NCBI GenBank assembly: GCA_964573255.1
Contig: CAZNJB010000002.1
Location: forward strand, 1-64,000
Length of the DNA stretch: 64,000 nucleotides
Source of the DNA: CAYNUJ01 sp964573255
GTDB taxonomy: Bacteria; Bacteroidota; Ignavibacteria; Ignavibacteriales; Melioribacteraceae
Direction of reading: 5' to 3'
The notes beneath the pieces are model-generated. The model worked only from the letters and a program-made list of their open reading frames with translations. It had not been told where the DNA came from and searched no databases. Shown here piece by piece: positions 54,849 through 63,501 of this stretch (position 1 is its first letter; the number at the start of each line of letters is the position of its first letter). Made by a program: the position numbers and the translations under genes.

Positions 54849-56276
54849 ATGGCGCGTTTAAGTGATTTGGAAAATCTAAAAAATGCAAGCAAACAACCGC
54901 CTCAATCCGTAGAAGTTGAAAAAAGCGTTTTGGGCGCGATGATGCTCGATCCCCAAGCGGTTCCCAAAGCAATTGAAATATTATCTCCCGAATATTTTTA
55001 CGATAAGAAAAACAGTTTAATATTTGCGGCGATGATTCGCTTGTTCGAAGCTAACGAACCAATTGATACTGTATCAATATTCGAAGAGCTCCGGAAGGCG
55101 GGCGACTTGGAAAAAGCCGGCGGAGCGGCATATATTTCACAGCTTGCGCAGGATATTTCCTCTGCTGCCAACGTTGAATATCACTCCAGAATTGTAATGG
55201 AGAAATGGATTCTCCGCGAGCTTATTTCAACTTCAATGGAAATTGCCACTCAAGCTTATCAAGGAACGGAAGATGTTTTCGATTTGATGGACAAAGCTGA
55301 AAGCAGGATTTTTAATATTACTGAAGAAAGTCTTAAAGAATCCTATAAATCGATGGACAAAGCTGTTAAAGAAGCCATTGAACATATTGAAGCAATTCAC
55401 TCTAGGGCAATAGCATCTTTTTCAGTGCCGTCCGGATTTTTCGGTTTGGACGATATGCTCGGTGGTTTTCAAAAGTCTGATTTAATTATTATAGCGGCTC
55501 GTCCTTCGATGGGTAAAACTGCTTTCGCCCTTTCCGCAGTTCGTAATGCGGCTGTTGATCATAAAGTACCAATTGCATTTTTCTCCTTGGAAATGGCGAC
55601 AATACAGTTGGTTACCAGATTGATAAGTGCCGAAGCAAGAATTAATGCTCATCAAATAAGAACCGGAAAATTCAAAGCTGCCGACGGACAAAAAATAAGT
55701 AGAACAGCACACAAATTGAGTGAAGCTCCTATTTATATTGATGATACACCGGCATTATCGGTTCTTGAATTGAGAGCAAAGGCGAGGAGATTGAAAGCAG
55801 AAAAAAATATTGGTATGATAGTTATAGATTACCTTCAGCTAATGTCTGCAGGTACTCATATCGAAAGCCGTGAGAGGGAAATTTCCATCATTTCCCGTTC
55901 TCTTAAAGCTTTAGCAAAGGAATTAAACATTCCTGTTATTGCTCTTTCTCAGCTTAATCGTGCTGTGGAACAACGTCACGACAAACGTCCGATGCTGTCT
56001 GACCTTCGTGAGTCCGGTTCAATTGAGCAGGATGCCGACGTTGTGTTATTCCTATATCGTCCCGAAGCTTACGGTATAATGACCGATTCAGAAGGAAATT
56101 CAACTGAAGGAACAGCCGAGGTGATTGTAGGTAAACAACGTAATGGTCCGATCGGTGACGTTAAATTGAGATTTATGAAAGATTATGCACGTTTCGAAAA
56201 TCTAGATCTTTTTCACGATAAAATTCCGACACAAGATTTACCTGAACTTCCAAGCGAGGAGGATTTACCGATATGA
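54849..56276 (+). CDS. dnaB: replicative DNA helicase
   Basis: A 475-residue DnaB. The N-terminal domain (VEKSVLGAMMLDPQAV) and RecA-like ATPase are complete: Walker A ARPSMGKTAFAL, FFSLEMATIQL, Walker B IVIDYLQLM and LSDLRESGSIEQDADVVLFL. No intein interrupts the P-loop, a common insertion site. ATG directly follows the glycosylase stop; the end overlaps the DUF1460 start by 4 bp. Confidence 0.97.
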   Translation: MARLSDLENLKNASKQPPQSVEVEKSVLGAMMLDPQAVPKAIEILSPEYFYDKKNSLIFAAMIRLFEANEPIDTVSIFEELRKAGDLEKAGGAAYISQLAQDISSAANVEYHSRIVMEKWILRELISTSMEIATQAYQGTEDVFDLMDKAESRIFNITEESLKESYKSMDKAVKEAIEHIEAIHSRAIASFSVPSGFFGLDDMLGGFQKSDLIIIAARPSMGKTAFALSAVRNAAVDHKVPIAFFSLEMATIQLVTRLISAEARINAHQIRTGKFKAADGQKISRTAHKLSEAPIYIDDTPALSVLELRAKARRLKAEKNIGMIVIDYLQLMSAGTHIESREREISIISRSLKALAKELNIPVIALSQLNRAVEQRHDKRPMLSDLRESGSIEQDADVVLFLYRPEAYGIMTDSEGNSTEGTAEVIVGKQRNGPIGDVKLRFMKDYARFENLDLFHDKIPTQDLPELPSEEDLPI

Positions 56277-57127
56277 TACGTTCATTTTTTATCTTACTGA
56301 CTTTTACGAATCTTATTTTTGCACAATTTGTTTACGATTCAACAGATGTTGAGATATGTAAAAAGAAATTTGATATTGCTGTTGCCGAAAATTTAAGCAG
56401 TCAGCCCATTGGTGAAGTGATTGTTTCAATTGCAAAAACTTTTCTCGGCACTCCTTATGTAGCACATACTTTGGAAGCTTCCGAGAATGAAGAGGTTGTA
56501 GTACACTTGAGCGGATTGGATTGCTACACTTTTTATGAAACCTCACTTGCCTTGGCTAGGGCAATTAAACAGCGAAAATATAAATTTGAGGATTACCTTT
56601 CCGAGATTGAGAATATCCGTTACAGAAACGGGAAAAGAAAGGATTATATAAGCAGACTTCATTATGCAGTTGATTGGCTGCTCGATAATCAAAGACGCGG
56701 AATAATTAAGGATATTACAAAATCCATCGGAGGTGTTCGTCTTGAAAAATCTGTTGGATTCATGTCTGCACATCCGCAGTATTACAAACACTTAAAAGAT
56801 AATCCGGATAATATTAGAAGGATAAAAGAAGTTGAAAAAAGAATAAACGAACACGAGTTTTATTTTATTCCGCAGGACAAGATTGAATCTGTAGAAGATA
56901 AAATTAAATCCGGTGATATTATTTTTTGTACAACTTCAATAGATGGATTGATAGTAGGACACACCGGCATGGCGCTAAAAAGTGATGACGGAAGAATCCA
57001 TTTTTTGCATGCGCCTATGGTTGGCAAAAAGGTGCAAATTACAAAACAGCCCTTAGCCGATTATGTGCGAAAAGTAAAAAAACACAACGGAATTATCGTG
57101 TTACGGCCTTTGGAACCTGAGCAATAA
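56273..57127 (+). CDS. DUF1460 N-acetylmuramoyl-L-alanine-amidase-like protein
   Basis: A 284-residue exported protein (signal 1-17, ending FAQ) of the DUF1460 family, papain-like with links to cell-wall amidases. FLGTPYVAHTLE, Cys in SGLDCYTFYET (~residue 84) and the His in GHTGMAL (~residue 229) form the expected catalytic pair. It starts within dnaB by ATGA overlap. Its last 35 bp overlap the convergent nfo gene. Confidence 0.88.
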   Translation: MIRSFFILLTFTNLIFAQFVYDSTDVEICKKKFDIAVAENLSSQPIGEVIVSIAKTFLGTPYVAHTLEASENEEVVVHLSGLDCYTFYETSLALARAIKQRKYKFEDYLSEIENIRYRNGKRKDYISRLHYAVDWLLDNQRRGIIKDITKSIGGVRLEKSVGFMSAHPQYYKHLKDNPDNIRRIKEVEKRINEHEFYFIPQDKIESVEDKIKSGDIIFCTTSIDGLIVGHTGMALKSDDGRIHFLHAPMVGKKVQITKQPLADYVRKVKKHNGIIVLRPLEPEQ

Positions 57128-57977
57128 GATTTTTTAACACGTCGATATTCATAATATCTTCTTTTTGCTCTTTGCCTTTAGGCGTTTCTAGAATTTTCGG
57201 AATGTGCTTTAATCTTTCATCATTCATCAAATTCCTAAATCCATTTAGGCCAATATAGCCTTTACCGATATGCTCGTGTCTATCGACTCTACTTCCGAGT
57301 TCTTTTTTGCTGTCGTTTATATGGAAGCATTTCAGCAAGTTCAATCCTATGATTGAATCGAATTCGGAAATTACTTTTTCATAACTTTCCGGTTCACGGA
57401 TGTCATAGCCTGCGGCAAATATATGAGCAGTGTCGATGCAAACTGATATTCTATCCTTATCTTCCACCAATTCAATTATACTTGCAATCTGCTCAAACTT
57501 ATAACCTAAGGCAGTTCCTTGTCCGGCAGTAAGTTCTATCATACTTTTTACTTTAAAATTTTTGGTTCTTTGATGAGCGGTATTAAGCGATTCGGCTATT
57601 ATTTTAATTCCTTCCTCTTCTCCCATTCCGCCGTGTGCACCTGGGTGAAAATTTAAGTGCGGAATACCTAGCAATTCGCATCTTTGTAATTCTTCTATAA
57701 ATGCCTCAATCGATTTATGCAAAATCGTCTTATCCTTCGCGCATAAATTAATTAAATAACTATCGTGGGCGACAACAAATTTTATGTTGCTTTCGGATAA
57801 CAAAGATTTGAATCGTTTTATTTCATCTTCCTCCAAAGGTTTTGCATTCCACCTGTTATTATTTTTCGTGAATATTTGCATCGCCGTGAAGTTTAATTTT
57901 TCTGCGCGTTCAACGGATTTGCTTACTCCGCCTGCTATTGATGTATGTGCTCCTAGTAAATGTTCCAAGTTGATCAA
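57093..57977 (-). CDS. nfo: deoxyribonuclease IV (AP endonuclease)
   Basis: A 294-residue TIM-barrel enzyme cleaving DNA at abasic sites using three zinc ions. Ligand blocks are all present: GAHTSIAGG, HDSYLINL, HPGAHGG, MIELTAGQGTALG, CIDTAHIFAAGYD and HINDSKKELGSRVDRHEHIG. It starts with TTG overlapping the HAD gene stop (TTGA). The 3' end overlaps the convergent DUF1460 gene by 35 bp. Confidence 0.95.
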   Translation of the reverse strand: MINLEHLLGAHTSIAGGVSKSVERAEKLNFTAMQIFTKNNNRWNAKPLEEDEIKRFKSLLSESNIKFVVAHDSYLINLCAKDKTILHKSIEAFIEELQRCELLGIPHLNFHPGAHGGMGEEEGIKIIAESLNTAHQRTKNFKVKSMIELTAGQGTALGYKFEQIASIIELVEDKDRISVCIDTAHIFAAGYDIREPESYEKVISEFDSIIGLNLLKCFHINDSKKELGSRVDRHEHIGKGYIGLNGFRNLMNDERLKHIPKILETPKGKEQKEDIMNIDVLKNLIAQVPKAVTR

Positions 57978-58747
57978 TCCCCTAATAAAATATTGTGTAA
58001 TAATGTTATAGCATCTTTGAGGTCTTTAACCTCATAATCCGGTTTAATTTCTACCTCAGGTGAAATTGGATAAGCGGTTTTACCGGTGTAAATCAAAATT
58101 CCCTTTCCGCCGATTGACTGCGCTCCTCCGATATCGGAATAAAGATCGTCTCCCAACATTAGGAAATCATCATCATCGGAATTGCCGCAGAGCTCCAATG
58201 CAGACTTAAAATAAAGAGGTGAGGGCTTTCCGATTAAAATGCTTTCTTTCCCGGATGCATATTCGATGGCTTTGATAAATGCTCCTGCATCTAAAAGGTA
58301 ACCTTCTTCGGGTGTTTTCCAATATTTATTTTTCTGCATTGCAATTAATACGGCGCCATTTAAAGCATAATTAAATATTCTGTTCATTATTTCAAAATTC
58401 CATTCCTTGCCTAAATCACCTATTACGACGCATTCGGGCTTATCATAATCAATGAAGTTACCGAACGATTTTTTTACTGGTTCGGAACAGAAAACAGCAG
58501 CACGGGAAAAATTGTTTTTAACATAATTGAGTGCCGCATCTGCTGCGCTCATTACCGGCATTTTTAAATCGATGCCTTTAGAAATGAAAAAATCTTTAAT
58601 CATTTCCGAATTTGAAATTGTTGAATTGCTGATAAAACAAGTAGGTATATTGTTCTTGTAAATAAAATCTAAGAACTCGTTTATAAAGGGAGCCGGGTTA
58701 TTTCCCAATTTTATTACGCCATCGATATCAACTAAAAATTTTTTCAC
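57974..58747 (-). CDS. HAD-IIA hydrolase (NagD-like)
   Basis: A 257-residue phosphatase. Motif I LVDIDGVIKLGNNP, motif II ISNSTISN, the Lys in IGKPSPLYF and motif IV MLGDDLYSDIGGA mark HAD class IIA with a C2 cap (~80-190). Members dephosphorylate nucleotides, phosphoglycolate or p-nitrophenyl phosphate. It overlaps both cobO and nfo by 4 bp. Confidence 0.9.
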   Translation of the reverse strand: MKKFLVDIDGVIKLGNNPAPFINEFLDFIYKNNIPTCFISNSTISNSEMIKDFFISKGIDLKMPVMSAADAALNYVKNNFSRAAVFCSEPVKKSFGNFIDYDKPECVVIGDLGKEWNFEIMNRIFNYALNGAVLIAMQKNKYWKTPEEGYLLDAGAFIKAIEYASGKESILIGKPSPLYFKSALELCGNSDDDDFLMLGDDLYSDIGGAQSIGGKGILIYTGKTAYPISPEVEIKPDYEVKDLKDAITLLHNILLGD

Positions 58748-59271
58748 GAATCAATTCCTCTGCGTGAAAGTACGCCCTGTTGATAATAATGTTTTACTTC
58801 TTTCATTTCTGTTACTAAGTCGGCTAAATCCATTAGCTGTTGAGAACAATATCTGCCTGTCAATACGAGTTCAATGTTTAGCGGTTTGGATTTTATAAAT
58901 TCAATTACCTTTTGTTCATCAATTAGCTTGAAATAAATTGCAGCACATATTTCGTCTAATATTATAATATTAAATTCTTTATTTAACATAGAATTTAATA
59001 CTCTTTGTAAAGCATCGGCAGCTTTCTCTTTTTCATTTTCGGGTGGAAGAATGCCCTTCAATACCCAATCATCTTTGCAAACCTGTTCGACGGTAATAAA
59101 TTCTTTCAGATGTTGTAAAGAAATGAGTTCGCTGTAGGGATACTCCTTCATAAATTGGATAATTAAAGATTTCATTCCGGCTCCCGCAGCTCTTACTGCG
59201 AGTCCCAATGCCGCAGTTGTTTTCCCTTTGCCGTTTCCCGTGTATATATGAATATATCCTTTTGATTTCAT
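58744..59271 (-). CDS. cobO: corrinoid adenosyltransferase (CobO/BtuR)
   Basis: A 175-residue ATP:cob(I)alamin adenosyltransferase. The P-loop YTGNGKGKTTAALGLAVRA at the N-terminus, the KDDWVLKG region and IILDEICAAIYFKLID are typical, with the C-terminal LADLVTEMKEVKHYYQQGV. It makes adenosylcobalamin, the cofactor for methylmalonyl-CoA mutase, which would feed the decarboxylase operon at 36.5-40.6 kb. Confidence 0.95.
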   Translation of the reverse strand: MKSKGYIHIYTGNGKGKTTAALGLAVRAAGAGMKSLIIQFMKEYPYSELISLQHLKEFITVEQVCKDDWVLKGILPPENEKEKAADALQRVLNSMLNKEFNIIILDEICAAIYFKLIDEQKVIEFIKSKPLNIELVLTGRYCSQQLMDLADLVTEMKEVKHYYQQGVLSRRGIDS

Positions 59272-59332
59272 TGCAACCTAAAATTTCTGTTAGTATGCAA
59301 AGTTATGAATTTAGCGGGCAATAGTAAAAGGG

Positions 59333-59363
59333 AAGTCCCGCATGATAAAATAATGCGGGACTT
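59333..59363 (-). terminator. terminator after amt
   Basis: AAGTCCCGCAT/ATGCGGGACTT perfect 11-bp stem with a 9-base loop, followed on the minus strand by a T-rich run. Confidence 0.9.
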
Positions 59364-59374
59364 TAAGAGTGGGA

Positions 59375-60664
59375 TTAAACGCTTTTTTCAAATTCTGGGT
59401 AGGCTTCCATTCCATGTTCGCCTATATCCAAGCCATCTCTTTCCTCCTCAGGGGAAACGCGCAAGCCTACGAGTTTATCAATAAATTTGAAAGCAGCGAA
59501 CATTACTGGAAAAGTCCATAAAAACGCAGCTGCTATTCCTATCAATTGAACGCCCACAGTTGATAAATTAAATCCATTAACATCAAATATCCCGGCTGCC
59601 AAAGTACCGAAAGAACCGCAAACACCGTGAACCGAAATTGCCCCCACCGGATCATCAATGTGCAATTTTCTTTCAATAAAAAGAACCGAAATTACTACCA
59701 GAAATCCTGCTATTGCTCCTATGATTACGGAAGATAACGGAGTTACGTTTGCACATCCTGCTGTTATGCCAACGAGTCCTGCCAACGCTCCGTTCAATGC
59801 CATGGAAGCATCCGGTTTTTTTAACAAATTCCAGGAAGTTATCATTGCCAATATTGCTCCGGCAGATCCCGAAAGTGTAGTATTGACTGCAATAAGCGCA
59901 ATGTCTTTTGTCCCAGCTGTTGTACTGCCGGAATTAAATCCGAACCATCCCATCCACAAAATAAAAGTACCGAGTGCTGCCAAGGTTATATTGTGTCCAG
60001 GTATTGCCCTTGGTTTGTTGTTCTTGTCGAATTTTCCAATTCGTGGTCCAAGCACTAAAGCACCTGCAAGGGCTGCCCAACCTCCCACGGAATGAACTAC
60101 GGTAGAGCCTGCAAAATCGATGAACCCGAGACTTTCTAACCATCCGCTTCCTTTATAAAGGCTGCCCCATGCCCAGCTTCCGAAAATAGGATAAACTAAC
60201 GCCGAAAGAAAAACAGAATAAATTAAATATGCTTTGAAATTTGTTCTTTCGGCAACAGCGCCTGATACTATTGTTGCGGCAGTTGCTGCAAAAACTGTTT
60301 GAAATAACCAAAATGCGTAGAGCCAAGTGTCGCCTTCTTTTGTAAAATCGGAAAAGAAGAAACCGCTGGTTCCAAACAATCCGGCTGCACTTACGCCAAA
60401 CATTAAACCAAAACCTACTGCCCAATAAGATATGGAGCCGAATGCAAAATCCATTAAATTTTTCATCATAATATTTACGGCGTTCTTAGCTCTGGTTAAT
60501 CCGGCTTCAACCATTGCAAATCCGGCTTGCATAAAGAATACTAATGCGGTTGCAACTAACACCCATACGTAATCTAAATTTGTTTGAACATCCGATGCCT
60601 TTATTTTATCATCGGCAAATATTGTTAGTGGAAGTACAAAAAATAATATTAGTAATAATCTCAT
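59375..60664 (-). CDS. amt: ammonium transporter
   Basis: A 429-residue Amt/MEP protein with a cleavable signal peptide and eleven spans. TNLDYVWVLVATALVFFMQ, GFAMVEAGLTRAKN, DFAGSTVVHSVGGWAAL (gating region) and IGAIAGFLV follow the family order. GAGG precedes ATG. Its ammonium flux is normally blocked by PII, encoded two genes upstream. Confidence 0.96.
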   Translation of the reverse strand: MRLLLILFFVLPLTIFADDKIKASDVQTNLDYVWVLVATALVFFMQAGFAMVEAGLTRAKNAVNIMMKNLMDFAFGSISYWAVGFGLMFGVSAAGLFGTSGFFFSDFTKEGDTWLYAFWLFQTVFAATAATIVSGAVAERTNFKAYLIYSVFLSALVYPIFGSWAWGSLYKGSGWLESLGFIDFAGSTVVHSVGGWAALAGALVLGPRIGKFDKNNKPRAIPGHNITLAALGTFILWMGWFGFNSGSTTAGTKDIALIAVNTTLSGSAGAILAMITSWNLLKKPDASMALNGALAGLVGITAGCANVTPLSSVIIGAIAGFLVVISVLFIERKLHIDDPVGAISVHGVCGSFGTLAAGIFDVNGFNLSTVGVQLIGIAAAFLWTFPVMFAAFKFIDKLVGLRVSPEEERDGLDIGEHGMEAYPEFEKSV

Positions 60665-60684
60665 TTTATCTCCTCAAAATTTTT

Positions 60685-61368
60685 CTAAAGTGAAAATCCA
60701 ACAATAAAATAGCTTGCCTCTAAAGCGGGATTAAGAATATAGGAAGCTTTAACAGGCAAGACGAATTCCTCAGTTATCCGGATTTTTTTAGTCATTGAAA
60801 ACCCTGTGTTAATTAGTTCGGCTTTGGAAGTTGCATATAGCAAAGAATTCGATAAGGAAGCACCGGCAAAAATTGAAAGAGAGGTGTTTTCGAATTCGAA
60901 TGGATAACTTAGTTCGAGATAGGATGAATTGTCGATATCGTTATAGAAATTATGATAATATGATATAGTTATTGGAAAACTCTCTTTGCCGGTATAAGCA
61001 ATACCTGCTTCTAAAGTATGAGCACCCGTTCCTTTATTTTCATAATTAAAGTATTTTAATCCGGCATCAGGGAAAAAATAATCAGTATATATTAGCGAAA
61101 CATTTCCGAAGCTGGTATTAAAACTGTAGCTCAACCAGAAGTCAGCTTCCGAATATGGAGAAGCGCTGTTATCTAATGAGTAAGCTCCCCAAATTCCCGC
61201 AGAAAAGTTTTTGTATTCGAATGATACGGAAGGTTGAACGCTGGATGAATTACCGAAATCTAAACCTCTCCAAATGTATCTGCTGTATACATCAACTCCC
61301 AGATTAGCTTGGGCAGAAATTGTGTTGCAAGTAATAAAAAATATGATTGATAAAATTATTTTCCTCAT
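60685..61368 (-). CDS. TorF-family putative outer-membrane porin
   Basis: A 227-residue beta-barrel protein. A signal peptide ending SAQA precedes NLGVDVYSRYIWRGLDFG, the family start, then Tyr/Phe-rich alternating strands and a C-terminal YFIVGFSL. TorF-like porins are linked to nitrogen genes in other bacteria. It lies between glnB and amt, so it may pass ammonium or another N compound through the outer membrane. Confidence 0.82.
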   Translation of the reverse strand: MRKIILSIIFFITCNTISAQANLGVDVYSRYIWRGLDFGNSSSVQPSVSFEYKNFSAGIWGAYSLDNSASPYSEADFWLSYSFNTSFGNVSLIYTDYFFPDAGLKYFNYENKGTGAHTLEAGIAYTGKESFPITISYYHNFYNDIDNSSYLELSYPFEFENTSLSIFAGASLSNSLLYATSKAELINTGFSMTKKIRITEEFVLPVKASYILNPALEASYFIVGFSL

Positions 61369-61387
61369 TTAATACTCCTTTAGCTAT

Positions 61388-61726
61388 TTAAAGTGCGGCT
61401 TTACCAGATTCTTCGGTACGTATACGAATAGCATTCTCAATTGAGCTAACGAATATTTTCCCGTCGCCAATTTCGCCTGTCTTTGCGATGTCAATAATTA
61501 TTTTTATGGCTTCGTCTGTTCGTTCTTCGCTGCAGACTAATTCAATTTTTATTTTAGGGACAAAATCAATGCTGTATTCCGAACCGCGGTAAATCTCGGT
61601 GTGTCCTTTTTGTCTGCCGTACCCTCGCATCTCGATAACGGTCAATCCTGCAAACCCAGCTTCGCGCAGAGCTTCGTGAATTTCGTCTAATTTATGCGGT
61701 CTTACAATTGCCTCAATTTTTTTCAT
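61388..61726 (-). CDS. glnB: PII nitrogen regulatory protein
   Basis: A 112-residue PII signal protein. KKIEAIVRPHKLDEI and the T-loop RQKGHTEIYRGSEYSIDF hold the Tyr that is uridylylated in other bacteria, and KTGEIGDGKIFVSSIE is the B-loop. ATG 61726 has AAAGGAG upstream; a TTG two codons earlier is in frame. Position upstream of amt favours a GlnK role; the name glnB/glnK cannot be settled. Confidence 0.95.
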   Translation of the reverse strand: MKKIEAIVRPHKLDEIHEALREAGFAGLTVIEMRGYGRQKGHTEIYRGSEYSIDFVPKIKIELVCSEERTDEAIKIIIDIAKTGEIGDGKIFVSSIENAIRIRTEESGKAAL

Positions 61727-62264
61727 TAGCAACTCCTTTGTATTGTTAAAATGAAATGTTCTAAATTTTTAAGAAAAACAATCTGAAAAACGGTAAAAAA
61801 TAAGGTAAAAACAAACAAAACAAGTAATAAATAATAAAATAGAGGTGTATAGCCTAAAAATATGCGCCTTGATGTATATCCTTACACGAAAAATATTTTT
61901 GGTGAGTTTTATGGAAGGTTTTTTAGGTGAGAATAGCTGGGTACAATTTTATATGCAAAGATTTAAGTTTACAATTAATTAATTGGATTGAAGGAGAATT
62001 ATAAATTAGGATGGATAGTAATTTATATCGCGGATTAATGAAAGAATTTTATTTCAAGAAGTAATTAAATTGAATGAATTAAAAAACTAAATAAATTTTT
62101 CTGTTGTAGTTTATACCATTGATAATTAAATACAGCTAAATCACTTGTTCATATGGATATCAACTACTCTGAACAGATGTAAATTAATTTAGCCGGAGTT
62201 CTTATTTAGTATTCAGAAGAAAAATGTACTCTTGATATTAAATCGAAAAAAAGAAAAACCTGAA
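61727..62264. other. 538-bp intergenic region between glnB and bshA
   Basis: Very AT-rich DNA upstream of the glnB operon and downstream of bshA (both minus). I looked for a sigma54 site (TGGCAC-N5-TTGC) upstream of glnB and saw none. A 22-codon ATG frame at 61862 has no ribosome site. No RNA gene or repeat is evident. Confidence 0.5.
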
Positions 62265-63392
62265 TTAACGGTTCAATATCTTTTCGTAATACTCTATATA
62301 TTTTGGAATAATTTTATTAATATCAAATTCTTCCACAGCGCGTTTTCTCGAATTTTCTGCAAATCTTTTATACTTTTTGGGATTAGTCAGCAAATCGATA
62401 GAATAGCGAGCCATTCTCTCCACATCACCGATTTCAGCAATGTAACCCGTTTGATTCTGAATTACGAGTTCCGGAAGTCCGCCAACGCTTGTACTTACAA
62501 CTGGAACTTCGCATGCCATTGCTTCGAGGGCTGAAAGTCCGAAACTTTCACTTTGTGAGGGCATTAAAAATATATCACCGGCGCTTAAAATTTGTGCAAG
62601 ACCGTCTTGCTTCCCAAGGAAGAATACATGTTTATGCAATCCTTTTTCTCTAGCTAATCTTTCGCATTCGCTTCTATCGGGGCCATCGCCAACAAGCACC
62701 AATTTTGTGGGAATTTCTTTATTCACAAGTTCTAAAATTCTGATTGTATCGGTAACCCTTTTAACAATCCTAAAATTCGATACGTGAACTAAAATTTTTT
62801 CTCCGTTAGGAGCGATATGATCTCTGAATGTACAATCTTCTACACGTTTAAATTTTTTGGTATCGATAAAATTGGGAATAACTTCAATTTCTTTATTTAT
62901 GTGGTAATTTGTAATGGTTTTTTCTTTTAAGAACCGTGATACAGCTGTAACTCCATCGCTTTCTTCAATGCTGAATTTAACGAGGGGTAAAAATGATGGT
63001 TCCAAGCCTGCAAGGGTTATGTCGGTACCGTGAAGAGTTGTAATAAATTTTAATTTTTTATTTTCTTTCTCTAATATTTTCTTTGCTAGATATGCACTAG
63101 TAGCGTGTGGTATAGCATAATGTACGTGGAATAGATCGAGTTGTTCATAGGAAAGTACTTCGACCATTTTACTTGTTAAAGCCAATCCGTATAACTGATG
63201 TTCAAAAAGCGGATAGTTGCTTACTTCAACTTCGTGGAAAAAAATATTTTCAACAAACTGAGGTAATCTATGAGGTAATGCATAAGACACGAAATGAACT
63301 TCGTGTCCTAAATTTGCCAATTCTTTTCCTAATTCAGTTGCGACAACTCCACTTCCGCCGTATGTGGGGTAACAAGTAATTCCAATCTTCAT
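62265..63392 (-). CDS. bshA: N-acetyl-alpha-D-glucosaminyl L-malate synthase
   Basis: A 375-residue GT4 glycosyltransferase joining GlcNAc to malate in the first step of bacillithiol synthesis. KIGITCYPTYGGSGVVATEL at the start is diagnostic of BshA, and SESFGLSALEAMACEVPVV holds the donor-binding Glu pair. TGxIAEIGD and the C-terminal helix fit. No other bsh gene is in the window. Confidence 0.94.
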   Translation of the reverse strand: MKIGITCYPTYGGSGVVATELGKELANLGHEVHFVSYALPHRLPQFVENIFFHEVEVSNYPLFEHQLYGLALTSKMVEVLSYEQLDLFHVHYAIPHATSAYLAKKILEKENKKLKFITTLHGTDITLAGLEPSFLPLVKFSIEESDGVTAVSRFLKEKTITNYHINKEIEVIPNFIDTKKFKRVEDCTFRDHIAPNGEKILVHVSNFRIVKRVTDTIRILELVNKEIPTKLVLVGDGPDRSECERLAREKGLHKHVFFLGKQDGLAQILSAGDIFLMPSQSESFGLSALEAMACEVPVVSTSVGGLPELVIQNQTGYIAEIGDVERMARYSIDLLTNPKKYKRFAENSRKRAVEEFDINKIIPKYIEYYEKILNR

Positions 63393-63501
63393 ATTCGTAT
63401 TTCCAAGAATTATTTTATTTAACGTTTAAAGTTAACAAAAAAAGACTGAATGTCGTTCTAAACTTCCTGACTAAGTACAATTTTATTATTTTTATTTAGT
63501 G

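Noticed and set aside
61862..61930. 22-codon ORF upstream of glnB
   Set aside because: No ribosome site, no conservation evidence, chance length in AT-rich DNA.
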